From the NCBI GenBank assembly GCA_037893225.1, contig JAZGUH010000207.1:62001-126000 (forward strand): 64,000 bases of DNA, given 5' to 3'. Source of the DNA: Hippasteria phrygiana. Taxonomy: Eukaryota; Echinodermata; Asteroidea; Valvatida; Goniasteridae. Under the pieces are notes generated by a model. The model saw nothing but the letters and a program-made list of their open reading frames with translations. It was not told the DNA's origin and did no database searches. Position 1 is the stretch's first letter, and the number at the start of each line of letters is the position of its first letter. Position numbers and translations under genes: made by a program. This document shows positions 30,956 through 41,442 of this stretch, in pieces.

Positions 30956-31075
30956 TACTTCTGATATAGTTCATTCTATTTTTCTTCTGATATCTATGGA
31001 ATCAGTGTCATATGAAAATCTGACTCCTATGAAAATAGGAATTACTCATTTTCCCTATTATTGGTTAAACCCTCT

Positions 31076-31487
31076 CACGTGACTAGTCTGGTTCCCAGAC
31101 CAAAATATTCTGACTATTTCTGATGAATATTAGGGTCCGGTAGCCGCCAAAGTCACGTGACGAAAACGGAAGGAATTTCTCCCGTTTCCGAAATGTCCGA
31201 AGTTTTCCGAACTTGTTTTTGGTAACATTAAGCTGTTAACGTTGATGTTCGCAATAACAATGTCTGTCAGGCCATCCTGGAATTTGAATTCTCAGTTATA
31301 CATAAAAACTAGAAAATCAGTGCCCTACTATTTTGCCGACCGGATTCTGCACGCAAGAATATTAAATTTGAATTATGCCACTGACGTCATTCGGACTAAC
31401 ACCACGTCATGATCTATTTTAAACCGTGGGTATTTACTATACCTGACCTCAGGGAATCTTCAGGTCAGGGAACTAGACTATCACGTG
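31076..31487. repeat. Inverted-repeat segment (CACGTGAcTAGTCTgGTTCCC ends), copy A
   Basis: CACGTGACTAGTCTGGTTCC at 31,076 and GGGAACTAGACTATCACGTG ending at 31,487 are imperfect reverse complements; copy B equivalent is 47,261-47,671. An inner hairpin (CCTGACCTC...TTCAGGTCAGG) lies near the right end. Probably a MITE, with no target-site duplication recognised. Confidence 0.5.
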
Positions 31488-31891
31488 ACTGGCCACCACA
31501 TTCCTAATTATCTTCACTTATACTACCAATGATGTATTTCATAGTGAATGAAATTCACGCTACACCGGGCGTAATTGGTATTGGCAAACCTAAGTTGGTA
31601 TGCAACAAAGGAAACAGAATTCCAGTCTAACTTTCTATGGCCTCCCAAATCACTTGAAAAGGCATCAGTACATCAACTGGAGCAAAGAAAGAAATAATTT
31701 TAATTCATCATGTGACAATCACTCCCTACTATTATTACTTCTTGATAAAAACACTCAAAATTACTCTTTTCTGGTACATCTATCAATTATTATACACCCG
31801 TAAATTATTAATAATCTGGTGTAGAAACACTTACTATTTACAACACTTAAAATTTGCAAAAAATTCTCTTTTTGTGAAATTAAGTTAAAGT
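31488..31891. other. Non-coding part of duplication copy A
   Basis: Matches copy B at about 47,672-48,074. No gene recognised; likely the 3' part of the gypsy relic beyond its stop codon. Confidence 0.4.
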
Positions 31892-32220
31892 TACTCTGGA
31901 CACCTACTGAGGAAGTCAGCACCAAGATTGTCTGACCCTTTGATAGCTTTTACTAGATACCTTTTACTAGATACCCGTAAGGGCCCAACGCATTAATCTG
32001 GGGGTTGTGTAATCCGGCTTTTCGTAAGACATGTTAACACAAACTCGGTACCATATAGATATACATGGAACTTATTAGCTGCCTAAACAAGGGCAAGACA
32101 TTCCCGCTCAACTACCGCAGCAGCCGCTTCGCGGGGTAAAGCTTTCGGCTGGCGTAACACACTGACAATTTCACCTCATACTGCGCCGAGTCCGACATCG
32201 GACGCATCTGCGCAGCACGT
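31892..32220 (-). pseudogene. Ty3/gypsy RNase H relic, copy A
   Basis: Minus-strand translation includes QPKALPREAAAAVVERECLA, KFHVYLYGTEFVL and a terminal KAIKGSDNLGADFLSRCPE before TAA at 31,892-31,894: the RNase H end of a gypsy pol. Stops and a frame change occur within. The RT part lies further upstream on the same strand (32,960-33,560) in copy A only, so the duplication end at 32,404 falls inside one old element. Confidence 0.75.
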
Positions 32221-32721
32221 ATACACCATTTTGCTGGGTCTGGCAATCGCAGGATTGGCGCAGAAGCTGTTTCAGTGTGGGGCCGTGCATCTGAACCGGG
32301 TACCTGCTGTACCGACCGTTTATGTCAGGAACCGGTTCCAGATTATGTAATCAAGTACCCGTAACCGAAATAATGGTATTACTTAGTAATTTCTCAGACA
32401 GTCAAAACGAAAGTTTCTGAATGTCATTTGTGGGAAATGTTTCTAAATGAAAACCGTTTGTAACACTTGCGAAAATGCAGTTTACTGCGTAAAACTATAG
32501 GGACTTGCATCTTGTTGCATTGATGCACCGATGTGGTAATATCAACGTGCGACCTTTACGAACAATATGAACAGAGATTTCATTTTTGGGATTGCCTTTC
32601 TTCAACGGGTACTACTGTAACCGTGCTTTTTTCAATCGGGTACCCGATTCCCATACTACCTGTAAATGTACACCGGTCCCTATTTCAGTGTATTGAATGC
32701 GTTTGCTTGCGCATCGCTCCC

Positions 32722-32942
32722 ACTCTAAAAACTGTGTTTAGTAATTAGACACAATCTTGCTATCAGTTTGTAAACATGTTTAGAAGCTAAACATTACGTG
32801 TCCAATTCCTAAACATCAATGTCAAATGGCTAAACACCATCCGTCAATACGCTAAACATGTTTAGTATGTAAACGTGTTTACAAACTGATAGCAAGAAAG
32901 TGTTTAGAAAAGTGTCTAATTGCTAAACACTGTTTTTACAGT
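32722..32942. mobile_element. 221-bp MITE with ACTSTAAAAACWGTGTTTAG ends
   Basis: Left ACTCTAAAAACTGTGTTTAG; the right end on the other strand reads ACTGTAAAAACAGTGTTTAG. Inner inverted blocks (TTGCTATCAGTTTGTAAACA) extend the arms. It lies inside the gypsy relic and is rich in GCTAAACA motifs. Confidence 0.8.
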
Positions 32943-32959
32943 TTGTCAAATCTGTAATG

Positions 32960-33560
32960 AGTGCGGCTATCGCAGCGAAGTTTCGGATAAACTTACGATA
33001 GTAATGAATGGCAAGGCCAATAAACGACCGAACTTGTTTCTTTATATCAGGTCTCTTTGAGTACACGCCGTACCTTCTCTGGTTGAGGTTGTTCTAACCC
33101 TTTGCCAACAATGTGAACTAAAAACATTAACCGATTCAAATTCAATCTTACACCTGTTGAGTTTCGCAATAAGTCCTGCATCCCGCAATATTTAAAGAAC
33201 CTGTCTCTTTAAAGAACATCTTCATGAGATCTGACCAAGTTTCAGTAAAATGAGTACATCGTCAATGTAATGAACAACATTGGTTTGTCTATCTAGAAAC
33301 TTCGCATCATGCGAGTGAATACGGCTGGGGGATTTACCACGCCGAATGAGAGAGCTGTAAATTAATATACATCCTTCTGCGGTAATGAAGGCGGTTTTTG
33401 CTTTGCCCGTCTCGGCTATAGGTATCTGCCAAATACCCTTCAGTAAGATCCAGCTTATGGAAATATTTACCCTTGTCTACTTTACCCATGATATCTTCAA
33501 TGTTGGGTATCGGTTCAGGATCGAACACTGTTATCGTGCTATACTCTTTAAAAGGTAATC
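32960..33560 (-). pseudogene. Ty3/gypsy reverse transcriptase relic
   Basis: Minus-strand translation gives DPEPIPNIEDIMGKVDKGKY then FHKLDLTEGY, the first RT motifs of gypsy elements, followed by frameshifted remains of the next motifs (GKAKTAF-like and VHYIDDVLILL-like segments). No long intact frame. It continues as the RNase H relic at 31,892-32,220, separated by a MITE. Confidence 0.7.
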
Positions 33561-34540
33561 AGATTTGACTCGAAAACAAATCAAACTTGCACCCACCTGA
33601 CTAAGGCAGTAGTCAGCTGGTTGCAAGCCTGGCTCTTTTTCAGTCGTGTGACGACTGTTTATATTTCCAGAGTGTATAGGTACATTTTTGCCGAACCTGG
33701 AGGGGGCGGGGAGAGCCACCTTCTACGCCTTCGCCTCCATCTCTCTGGATATCAAGAATCCACTCATCACAATTAGAAAACACTGATAGCAAAGTAAATC
33801 TGATTGTCAATCTATATTTTTAACACTCAATGAAGAACTGACAGGATTAAAGTGCAAATAAAGAATGACACTACTGCGGACGTCTTAACCACTCGACCAC
33901 CAGGTGTTGCTGATATTAATTGGCAGGTACCGGGTACCGTTCAATCAATGTCAGTCACTATTATTTCATACGTGTTCACAAATGACCATTACATTTTAAA
34001 CTGACACTTTTAAATAGGATTACAGTACACATAAAGCACTTGTCTTCATCCAAACATTATCTTTAGTTCCAGTTCCTATTCAGGCCCATACCAGGGGGTC
34101 CGAACGCGCCGCCCAAATTCCCTACAATTCAATCTTTTTCCTGATTGGAAGTAGGCCTTGGACATTGAAAATGCCGCCATTGAAAAAAGACTCCCTGCTC
34201 GCTTTTAAAGTTATTTTGCGGAGCCGATAATTTTCGGAGTAGGCCTACATTTTTTCGAAGAACATTTACAAATTTGGCCCAGAAAAACGGGCTTGACAAA
34301 CAAGTTGGGATCGTGTCAATTGCTGCCTGTCCTAGTGGCCAACACAAGGACAACGGTTTACAAACTCCGAGGCAACAGCAATGATTTCCTTGTATCGAAA
34401 TCTGCGTACATTGTACATTTCGTGGGTGCGGCGGAGAGCGGAACTATACCGTGATAGACCCAATAATCTTTTCGTATGTCTGCACTTGGCAAACGCGGTA
34501 AACAAATTGTGACGTCATTCCGTCGCAGGGCTACTGCGTA
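33561..34540. other. Non-coding stretch between array units
   Basis: No gene recognised. At about 33,877-33,905 the minus strand reads TGGTGGTCGAGTGGTTAAGA, resembling a tRNA A-box, with no following B-box or cloverleaf; probably a SINE head. Confidence 0.45.
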
Positions 34541-35394
34541 CTAAAACAAAAGTAGGGTTGAACACAAATCCCCATTAAAAAATGTATCTCCCTCTCTGTA
34601 AAGCCTCAGATCTTTTTGTCCTGCATGAGGAACTTGCAGATGAAACCGTTTGAATTTGTACACCAATTATCTCCCCATGCACCGTCTGCATAAACAACTC
34701 CGCAATTCTCACCCCTACTACGTCCGTCTGGCTGCCCGGCCAACCAGTTTTCGTAGCCGCCATCGCTGGTCCCATCTATCCAGCTGAACCGCCGGCTTGT
34801 ACTGCTGTACAGGTATCCAATCCAGTAGCCATTGATTCCAGACGCAGTTGCGTACGCGCGCATGAACTGGTTCTCTTCCTCGCTGGTAACCGATGCCAGG
34901 TGGGCTGATCTCCCATCAGGTTCGGATAACTGTTGACATATGCGTACTGCGTCGTCAAAGTTATAGTAAGTATCCCGAACGGTCAAGTAGCAGTGGTTGC
35001 CCCATGCCAGCCATGGCGGTGGGCACTTGGTCTCGCTCATCGTAGAACTCGTACCTGCCTTGTAGCATTTGCCATCTATCTGCAACGCCAGGATCAAGAC
35101 TAGTACTAACCTTGTATTTCGGGCAGCCATTGCTGGAGTTAAAAGGGTTGAGAGGTACGTCTTGCTGCCTTCTTATTGCAGGGAATCGATACAATTGTTA
35201 TAATAAATGAAGAATGTATAAATATATAAATTATCTCCTCAGCCTCAAAGTCATTCACCGAGAAACTGCCATAAACTGATAGTTTGAATGCATAGGTCGC
35301 ATTAAAACAGAGGGAGCGTCGAAAAAAATGAACAAATGACAGTCGTGAGAGGTCGGCTCATTCAATTGCTGCTTTTCCACTTGATAGTGTTATA
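34541..35394. repeat. Segmental duplication, short copy C (lectin plus flanks, no LINE)
   Basis: Matches the lectin units of A and B from the AAAAGTAGGGTTGAACACAA block to GATAGTGTTATAATGAGAAT. It then continues directly as ATGAGAATGCCGAAAT, the sequence lying to the right of the LINE in A and B. GTGTTATA (35,387-35,394) is present once. Confidence 0.9.
34606..35130 (-). CDS. Secreted C-type lectin, copy C
   Basis: A 174-residue single-exon protein with the same signal peptide and long-form C-type lectin domain as copy A. All six cysteines are present (C36, C47, C65, C143, C157, C165). The motif after YENWLAG is QPD (133-135), the galactose-type signature, followed by a variable GRSRGEN. The WND position reads WGD before the Cys, closer to consensus than copy A. 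Of the three it looks the most conventional calcium-dependent binder. It is the one copy without the downstream LINE, so it represents the older arrangement. Confidence 0.93.
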   Translation of the reverse strand: MAARNTRLVLVLILALQIDGKCYKAGTSSTMSETKCPPPWLAWGNHCYLTVRDTYYNFDDAVRICQQLSEPDGRSAHLASVTSEEENQFMRAYATASGINGYWIGYLYSSTSRRFSWIDGTSDGGYENWLAGQPDGRSRGENCGVVYADGAWGDNWCTNSNGFICKFLMQDKKI

Positions 35395-35401
35395 ATGAGA
35401 A

Positions 35402-35965
35402 TGCCGAAATCAGGGCACAATAAGCACATAATATATCCCTGTATGCAAACCCTCAACTCATTTATCCTGCATTATCACCTTGCAAACTGAACTGTTTGAA
35501 TTTGTACACCGAGTATTATGTCATGAACCATGTCCATAAACAACTGCGCAATCGACGCCCGTGGCACGTTCTTCCAACCAGTTTTCATATCCACCACTGG
35601 TCCCTTCTATCCCGCCGTACCACCCGCCTATGTGTACTGCTGTTCCGGTATACAATCCAGTAGCCATCGATCGCGGACGCAGTTGCGTACGCACGTATGA
35701 ACTGGTTCTCTTCTTCGCTGGTAACCGATATGCCAGATGAACTGACCTCCCACCAGGTTCGGCGGTTGGCAGTATAGCGTACCGCTTCGTTAAAGTTCTA
35801 GTATAAAGTTTTCCGAACGGTCGGTTGGCAGTGGTTGCCCCATACCAGCCATGGGAACTGGGTCTCGCTCATGGAACTCGTATCTGTCTTGTAGCATTTG
35901 CCATCTATCTTTAACCTTGCATGAATCAGGATCAAACGTAGTAGGCCCACAACTCTTAAGCTTCA
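35402..35965 (-). pseudogene. Decayed C-type lectin, psi-1
   Basis: Minus-strand remains of the same gene: an LKIDGKCYKTDTSS-like start, ETQFPWLVWGNHC, SVTSEEENQFIRTYA and TASAIDGYWI are recognisable across frames. Stops, frameshifts and losses in the loop region make it non-functional. It sits directly upstream of intact copy C. A similar copy lies at 49,690-50,200. Confidence 0.8.
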
Positions 35966-38063
35966 AGCAGCCCTGTTGGACTTTAATACTGCTTGTATTG
36001 AGTTACTGCTGTGTATGCCAATTTGTAGCAATTAAAACCCTGCGTGCAGATAAAGGTGATCATCCGGTGGACACCTTTTTAAAAGTATTTAATTACGTAT
36101 TTAAACACCTTTCGGCCAATTCCGCTCAAAATACATGTATTCCTACATCGAACCCCCTAATTGGACCTGGTATAATCACCTTTAAAGCGGGGGTTCCCCA
36201 CCAGGCATGCCTTTTTTCCGACGGTGAGAAATCTGGGCTTCTGGCCAAGGCCATTCATTTGGTTTTCTTGTGAACTGATAATGCTTGAAAAATTGAATCA
36301 TCTGGTTTCAATCAAATGGTACCACAGACTGACACAGGTTGGTAAGGGCACAGGCAACTCGTACCATTTTGTCCAGGGTAGTCAAGTCATACTGGTCACA
36401 CTGAAGGTATGTGAGTACAGTTTCTTCCAAAATTGTATACTTTTGCCTAGGCCAATCACCAAAGGATGGCAAACCAGTCAAATCCTTTTGTGCAACTGAC
36501 AGCCGAGCAGGAAAACACCATTATTTTTTCGATGACAGCGGGGAAAATCGAGTCTTTTTGTCAAGATATTGGCGATTGTGTAGTGTAGGGCCCCTCTTTA
36601 GTTTTGATCAAATTGGAGTCAAGGGTATTTCAAAATGACTTTTTCAACCTAAAGCAGACTTCTCTTAATTCTAATGACATCTTTGTTTGTAATTTTGAAC
36701 AGTTTATTGCGGTAGAAAATGCAATTTTCCTACGCGCTTTACGGCAGTTGCCATGCGAATCAACGCGGTTTTTGCGTGTTTACTGTGCGTCGCGGTGATC
36801 TTTATTTTCGCGTTGCGTTTTGTCGTCTTCATCGTCGCTTTACCCGAAAATTTCCCCTTGAAAACTAAAACCCTGCCCTTTATCTACTGCATACCTGTTG
36901 GTTTGTAATGTCGCTAACTAGTTTGGATATGCCAATAACCTAAAGTGGATTTTTGTTCCCTTAGAGGGAACAGGGCTTTACATAACACTACACAATCGCC
37001 AAGATATCGCCTTAGAGAAAGTACTCAAAGCTTGCCGTCCAACATGGCGGATAAACAATGGTCACGTGGGTTGGTGACATCAGCTGCACGGCCTCTATAG
37101 CCGACCTCGCCGGGTCGAGCCAGCCTACATAGAGAACTATCAATCATCACACTGCTTGCCCAATGACAGACGGTAAACAACAGATGTTTCCACCCACAGA
37201 AAGCCTATGTCTGTGACTGTTTCATCTCCATGCATTTAGAAGGTGCCTTCCGTGTGATCACCTTGGTGCGCGCGAGTCATGTTATGGGCAGTGCGCCTCC
37301 TAGGTATTCTACGAATCCGTAGCATCGGTGTTAAGTGTCCATGTCTGCTTTAAAGTCACCGTAGAGAAACACGTTTAACCGTTGTTTCAATTAACCTATT
37401 GCGGTAGAAACACATAAACGAGCAGAGTGTTAAATCACATGGTTATTATTCGACGCGGAATGTTCCAAATCTTATAGATAAACATTACAGCACCAGACTC
37501 TACAGGGTTGTCTAAGGGGCGATCGAGCTCATGTCACCAATTTCGATAGGTTAATAGGCCACATGAACAAACATCTTTACAAATCGGCAAGTAGGATAAT
37601 TTGCCTGGTTGAATTTCCGTTTTTCTCTGCGATACAGTCTCGATATCTCCAGGGGATATCTGCGTCACGCTCTGGCTGTCTTCAACAACGTCACTGTGAC
37701 TTTGGAAACCACATGCTCTGTGCGCTATGCAACACTACAGCATAGTAAAATGCGTATTAGAAAAGCTTGGGCACTCATGTGATACATTCATGCCGCAATC
37801 TATACAGCCGCAGTTAATAGTCCTTTGCAGAAACTAATTCAGTTATAGTCTGAATTGAGTTGTATAGTTATTTTCTAAGAAGTAAAGCTTTGGCGATCGT
37901 CACCGTGTATTCTCGTGGTGTTATAGCGACGTTTCAGCATCCGAGAAGGATGTAACTTAAAGCAGGCATTATTCTGAATATAGTCATCGCATACTGACAT
38001 AGTCTTGGTTCCAAGACGTCCTTGGCGGTGCGATGCAACGCGTGCGCAGGTTAATGGCTATAC
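35966..38063. repeat. Segmental duplication A' (partner B' 50,206-51,622)
   Basis: Collinear with B' from TGCTTGTATTGAGTTACTGC through GAGCAGAGTGT and TCACTGTGACTTTGG to ACGCGTGCGCAGGTTAA. A' has an additional ~830 bp at about 36,262-37,096. B' has a pogo-like MITE and a THAP element that A' lacks. No gene recognised. Confidence 0.85.
36564..37007. repeat. Inverted-repeat pair inside the A'-specific segment
   Basis: AGATATTGGCGATTGTGTAG at 36,564 and CTACACAATCGCCAAGATAT ending at 37,007 are near-perfect inverted repeats with flanking partial complement (GGGCCC / AGGGCT). It lies within the 830 bp absent from B', so that segment may be, or contain, an insertion. Confidence 0.5.
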
Positions 38064-38379
38064 TATGGTGTACTATAAGGGCCACCGCTCCAACGTGGTA
38101 AGACATATGGAATATTGCGGTAAGACACGTTATTGGCGCAACTCTTTCCACACTACATGAAGCTTCTCTTACCTCGTCAGTCCCACTTTGTCGCCACGTC
38201 AAGTACGTCTCTTACCGCGTCAGTCCAACACTCTTACTACGCCACTAAAGTCTCTTTTACCGCGTCAATCAACATTTCTTACCGCGCCAATAAACACTCT
38301 TACCACGTCAATAACGTGTCTTATACCGCGACATTCCATGTGTCTTACGTTAGAGCGGTGGCCCTTATAGTACACCATA
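38064..38379. mobile_element. 316-bp TIR element with 6-bp TSD and internal CTTACCRCGTCA repeats
   Basis: Ends TATGGTGTACTATAAGGGCC are inverted and identical for 26 bp. CTATAC occurs at 38,058-38,063 and 38,380-38,385. The related sequence at 48,759 shows GGCTATACAGCGCC uninterrupted. The interior is an irregular array of CTTACC(G/A)CGTCA units about 25-35 bp apart. No protein is encoded; the open frames follow the repeat. Confidence 0.85.
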
Positions 38380-38382
38380 CTA

Positions 38383-39233
38383 TACAGCGCCCTCTACACA
38401 CGCACACAGAGGCCACATCGCTAAGGTGGACTTAGTGTGCGTGTGTGGAAGGCGCTGTACAGCCATTGAGGGTGCACCACACTAGAGGCCAAAACACTGA
38501 TCTCTATACACTGGATTGGCTGCGAAGCTCCGCGATTGAAGCCACTGCGCGGCCATCTTGCTATATTCAACACAATGGCCGTTTTCCAAGCCCCTGGCTT
38601 CAGCTCCGTCTCCGAATTCAGCCCATTGCCAAATTACATTCATGCATGTAGTTTATGTGAATGGGCTGAAGTTGGAGACGGAGCTGAAGCCTGGAGCTAG
38701 GAAAACGGCCATTCTTTTGAATAGAGCAAGATGGCCGCGCGGTGGCTTCAATTCACGCATAGGCAATCACTACTGCGCTGCCAATCCAGTGTATGGAGAT
38801 CAGTGGGCCAAAATGGCTGCGCCAAATCATTACCATAAATTGTAAACCCACAACTTTTTTGAATAATACATGTTGGGGGGTCATGCAATTTATAGATTGT
38901 GTAATAATGATCAGCTATCATAACCTGGGGTTCTGTGCTTTAACTTGTGTGCATACTTGATAAATTTTGCCTTTAAAATCGGTCCTATTTGGCTTGGCAA
39001 GTGAAGGGATGCTTTATGAAAAATGGCAGCTAACCGGTTTGGGAAAAACACTTTTTCTGGGGTGGTACATTCTGGGATAATTAGCAAAAATTCCAAACGG
39101 CTGACCTGCCAAAAATTGAAAAGAATTTGACAGATTAGGATTCAAACTATTATTTTCAGTTGTGTCACAAAAACTGAGAGACTCCTGGATGAGTATTTTT
39201 TTCACTGTGAAGTTAGTGGATCTTACAATAAGG
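38383..39233 (+). repeat. Repeat family R, copy 1
   Basis: Starts with the palindrome TACAGCGCCCTCTACACACG...CGTGTGTGGAAGGCGCTGTA, followed by GAGGCCAAAA, GCTGCGCCAAA and a long A/T-rich body. Copies 2 and 3 lie at 48,763-49,082 and 52,883-54,203. Copy 1 carries a hAT-like MITE at 38,495-38,805. Confidence 0.85.
38495..38805. mobile_element. 311-bp hAT-like MITE with 8-bp TSD
   Basis: Inverted ends CACTGATCTCTATACACTGG (right end is the complement with one change) are flanked by GGCCAAAA at 38,487-38,494 and 38,806-38,813. The other two R copies have GAGGCCAAAATGGCTGCGCC uninterrupted, so the insertion is clean. An inner inverted pair (GGAGACGGAGCTGAAGC type) makes the element almost a full palindrome. 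The 8-bp duplication supports hAT. Confidence 0.9.
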
Positions 39234-40270
39234 TCAATGGGAGTTTATTTAGTGTGGTGCACCCTTTACCTGTGCGCGCTGCATATTATATTCAGGTGTT
39301 CCACAATAGGAACTAAATTAGGCCCAATTATATTTTTAGCGATGATTAATGATGTTAAGCTTGATGGTAATAATATTTCTACTTTTAAATACGTTGATGA
39401 TCTGTCAATAGTAGAATGCAGAAACCTCTCACAACCGTCAAATATTCAAAATTCAATAGACAGTCTTGTTGGATGGTGCGACCAAAATCTGATGAAACTT
39501 AATCCATCCAAATGCCTCCACATGAATGTTAGTTTTATGCGAAATCCACCCATTTGTCAAACATTTTCTATCGGTGCTCATAACCTTGTAACAGTGACTC
39601 AAATAAAAGTGTTAGGAGTAATTATTCAAAATGATTTGAAATGGGATAGAAATGTTGATAACATAGTTAAACAGGCTAAAAGATTCACATGTTACGTGTG
39701 CTTAAATGTCACGGTCTTCCATCTCATGACCTTATGACGATGTATACATGTTTTATTAGACCAATTACTGAATACGCTGCTCCAGTGTGGAGTGGGGCAC
39801 TGACTAAACAACAAATAACTCATATTGAACAACTACAGAAGAGAGCCCTTAAAATAATATTGGGATCAAATTATACAACTTACGATGATGTTTTAACTAA
39901 TTGTAACTTACAATCTCTAACTGATCGAAGAAAATCGTTGTGTGTGGCTTTTTATTAAAAAAAAGCATCAGAGAGAACAAATCAATTTAAACAGTTCATT
40001 CCACCCAAAAATAATACTAGGGTCTTAAAAAACAACTTAAAAATTCCCGAAATCCGATGTAAAACAAAACGAATGCAGGACAGTGCAATACCATACTTAA
40101 TTAAATTACACAACATGGAGCAATAATGTGGTTAAATAATATATAATATTGTGTTTCGTACTGTGCCGTTTGTAATAGTTTAATATATTTTTAATTGTCA
40201 TTCTTATTATGTAAATCCATTATAATTCAGTTTTAACTGTGAGAATGGATCAATAAACCAATATGAAATG
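39162..40270 (+). pseudogene. CR1-like LINE, 5'-truncated
   Basis: The frame contains TKLGPIIFLAMINDVKL, FKYVDDLSIVE (RT motif C with YVDD) and VLGVIIQNDLKWDRNV. After a frameshift near 39,700 it continues MYTCFIRPITEYAAPVWSGA and LQKRALKIILGS. It ends in a 3' tail with AATAAACCAATATGAAATGA near 40,250-40,270. LINE homology starts near 39,296; the earlier bases belong to repeat R copy 1. Non-functional. Confidence 0.8.
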
Positions 40271-40304
40271 AAAAAAATCGCACCGCGCGCTAAGGATGGG
40301 AACC

Positions 40305-40543
40305 AAGGCCCTTTTCCAAACCCTGGCTTGGGCTCGGGCTTCGGCTTCGCGTAATTTTATGTTCCCAGATTTGGCAAGATCTGGGACGCTGTTTTTGCTA
40401 CATGTACATCAAAGTCTTTTGTTTTAACCAAGAGCCAGAGCCTGTTTATTTATTTACATATTCATGGCTTCAGATCGGCAGTGGGACTGGGAAATAGCTG
40501 GAGACGAAGCCCAAGCCCAAGCCAAGGTTTGGAAAAGGGCCTT
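40305..40543. mobile_element. 239-bp MITE with AAGGCCCTTTTCCAAACC ends
   Basis: Left AAGGCCCTTTTCCAAACCCT and right AGGTTTGGAAAAGGGCCTT are inverted. The arms continue with GGCTTGGGCTCGGGCTTCGG and its complement. A single arm occurs at about 23,214-23,251. Confidence 0.8.
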
Positions 40544-40666
40544 ATTGACAGAGCGCGGAAATAGTTTGCATACTGATATACCCAAAATGCATTGCGATGT
40601 CCCAACCTCTACAACAACTTGTTAAAACACAAGTTCTTTCAACAACCTCACATCATATGTGGTTGG

Positions 40667-41330
40667 GTATAATAATAATAATAATAATAATAATTAGAAC
40701 ATCTATATTGCGCTATTTCCATTATTACAAAATGATCAAAAGCGCATAACAAATTTTAAAAGTCCAACTTAATAAATCCAGTAAGAAACAAATTAAAAAT
40801 GTAATATTCATACCAGTACCAGTCTAAAAACAGAGAAAAAATAAGAGCAGTTACTTTACAAAAACATAAATAAAAAGAAATGTCTTTAACTTACGTTTAA
40901 AAACTATGAGGTTATGTTCTTCTCTTAAATGATTGGGAAGTGAGTTCCATAGTGTCGGGGCTGATGTGGAAAAAGCCCTTGCACCGAGTGTGGTTAACAT
41001 TCTACCCTTGGGATGTTCTAAGAGAAGACCGTCATTAGATGACCTTAGACTATAACGAGACCCTTTGTTTACAGTGATAAGATCCTTTATATACATTGGA
41101 GATTGCCCATGAAGTGCCTTAAAAGTTAATAAAATGATTTTGAACCTGATCCTGTAGACAATAGGTAACACGGTGTATATATATACACCGGGGTGCGTTT
41201 CTGCGGTCATAACCACAAACTGATTCTGTCTTTTTCTCTTTGGTTTATCATTCCCAAAGAAATTCACTGACAAGGAAACAACCGAACCAATTCTTTGTGA
41301 TGACTGTTTATGACCGCCAAAGCACACCCC
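40667..41330 (-). pseudogene. L2-like LINE 3' fragment
   Basis: Minus-strand translation gives YRIRFKIILLTFKALHGQSP, then ARAFSTSAPTLWNSLPNHLR and FKRKLKTFLF, the C-terminus of the same LINE class as 57,840-60,147. The 3' end has an (ATT)n tail (plus-strand 40,667-40,692), as the element at 60,120 has. 5'-truncated. Confidence 0.85.
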
Positions 41331-41442
41331 TGGCTTGAACCATAGTAAATTTGGGGAGGGGAACTAATCCAAGCACACTGAAAGAAAAGTAGGGTTGAAC
41401 ACAAATCCCCATTACAGAATGTATCTCCCTCTCTGTAAAGCC

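Larger units (their letters stand above)
23795..32404. repeat. Segmental duplication, long copy A
   Basis: Nearly collinear with 41,352-48,751: the same lectin, RTE-LINE fragment, TIR element, telomere-like block, AGCAGAAAAGTAG array and gypsy RNase H relic, in the same order and orientation. Copy A additionally holds about 1.3-1.4 kb (within about 27,600-29,260). Copy B additionally holds a 151-bp MITE (48,422-48,572). The end lies at ACTTAGTAATTTCTCAGACAGTCAA. Confidence 0.9.

Noticed and set aside
33840..33906. tRNA gene on the minus strand
   Set aside because: An A-box-like TGGTCGAGTGGTTAAGA is present, but no anticodon arm, B-box or acceptor stem follows.
38133..38435. 100-residue frame with repeated Thr-Ala-Ser motifs
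   Set aside because: Translation of the CTTACCRCGTCA array inside the 316-bp TIR element.
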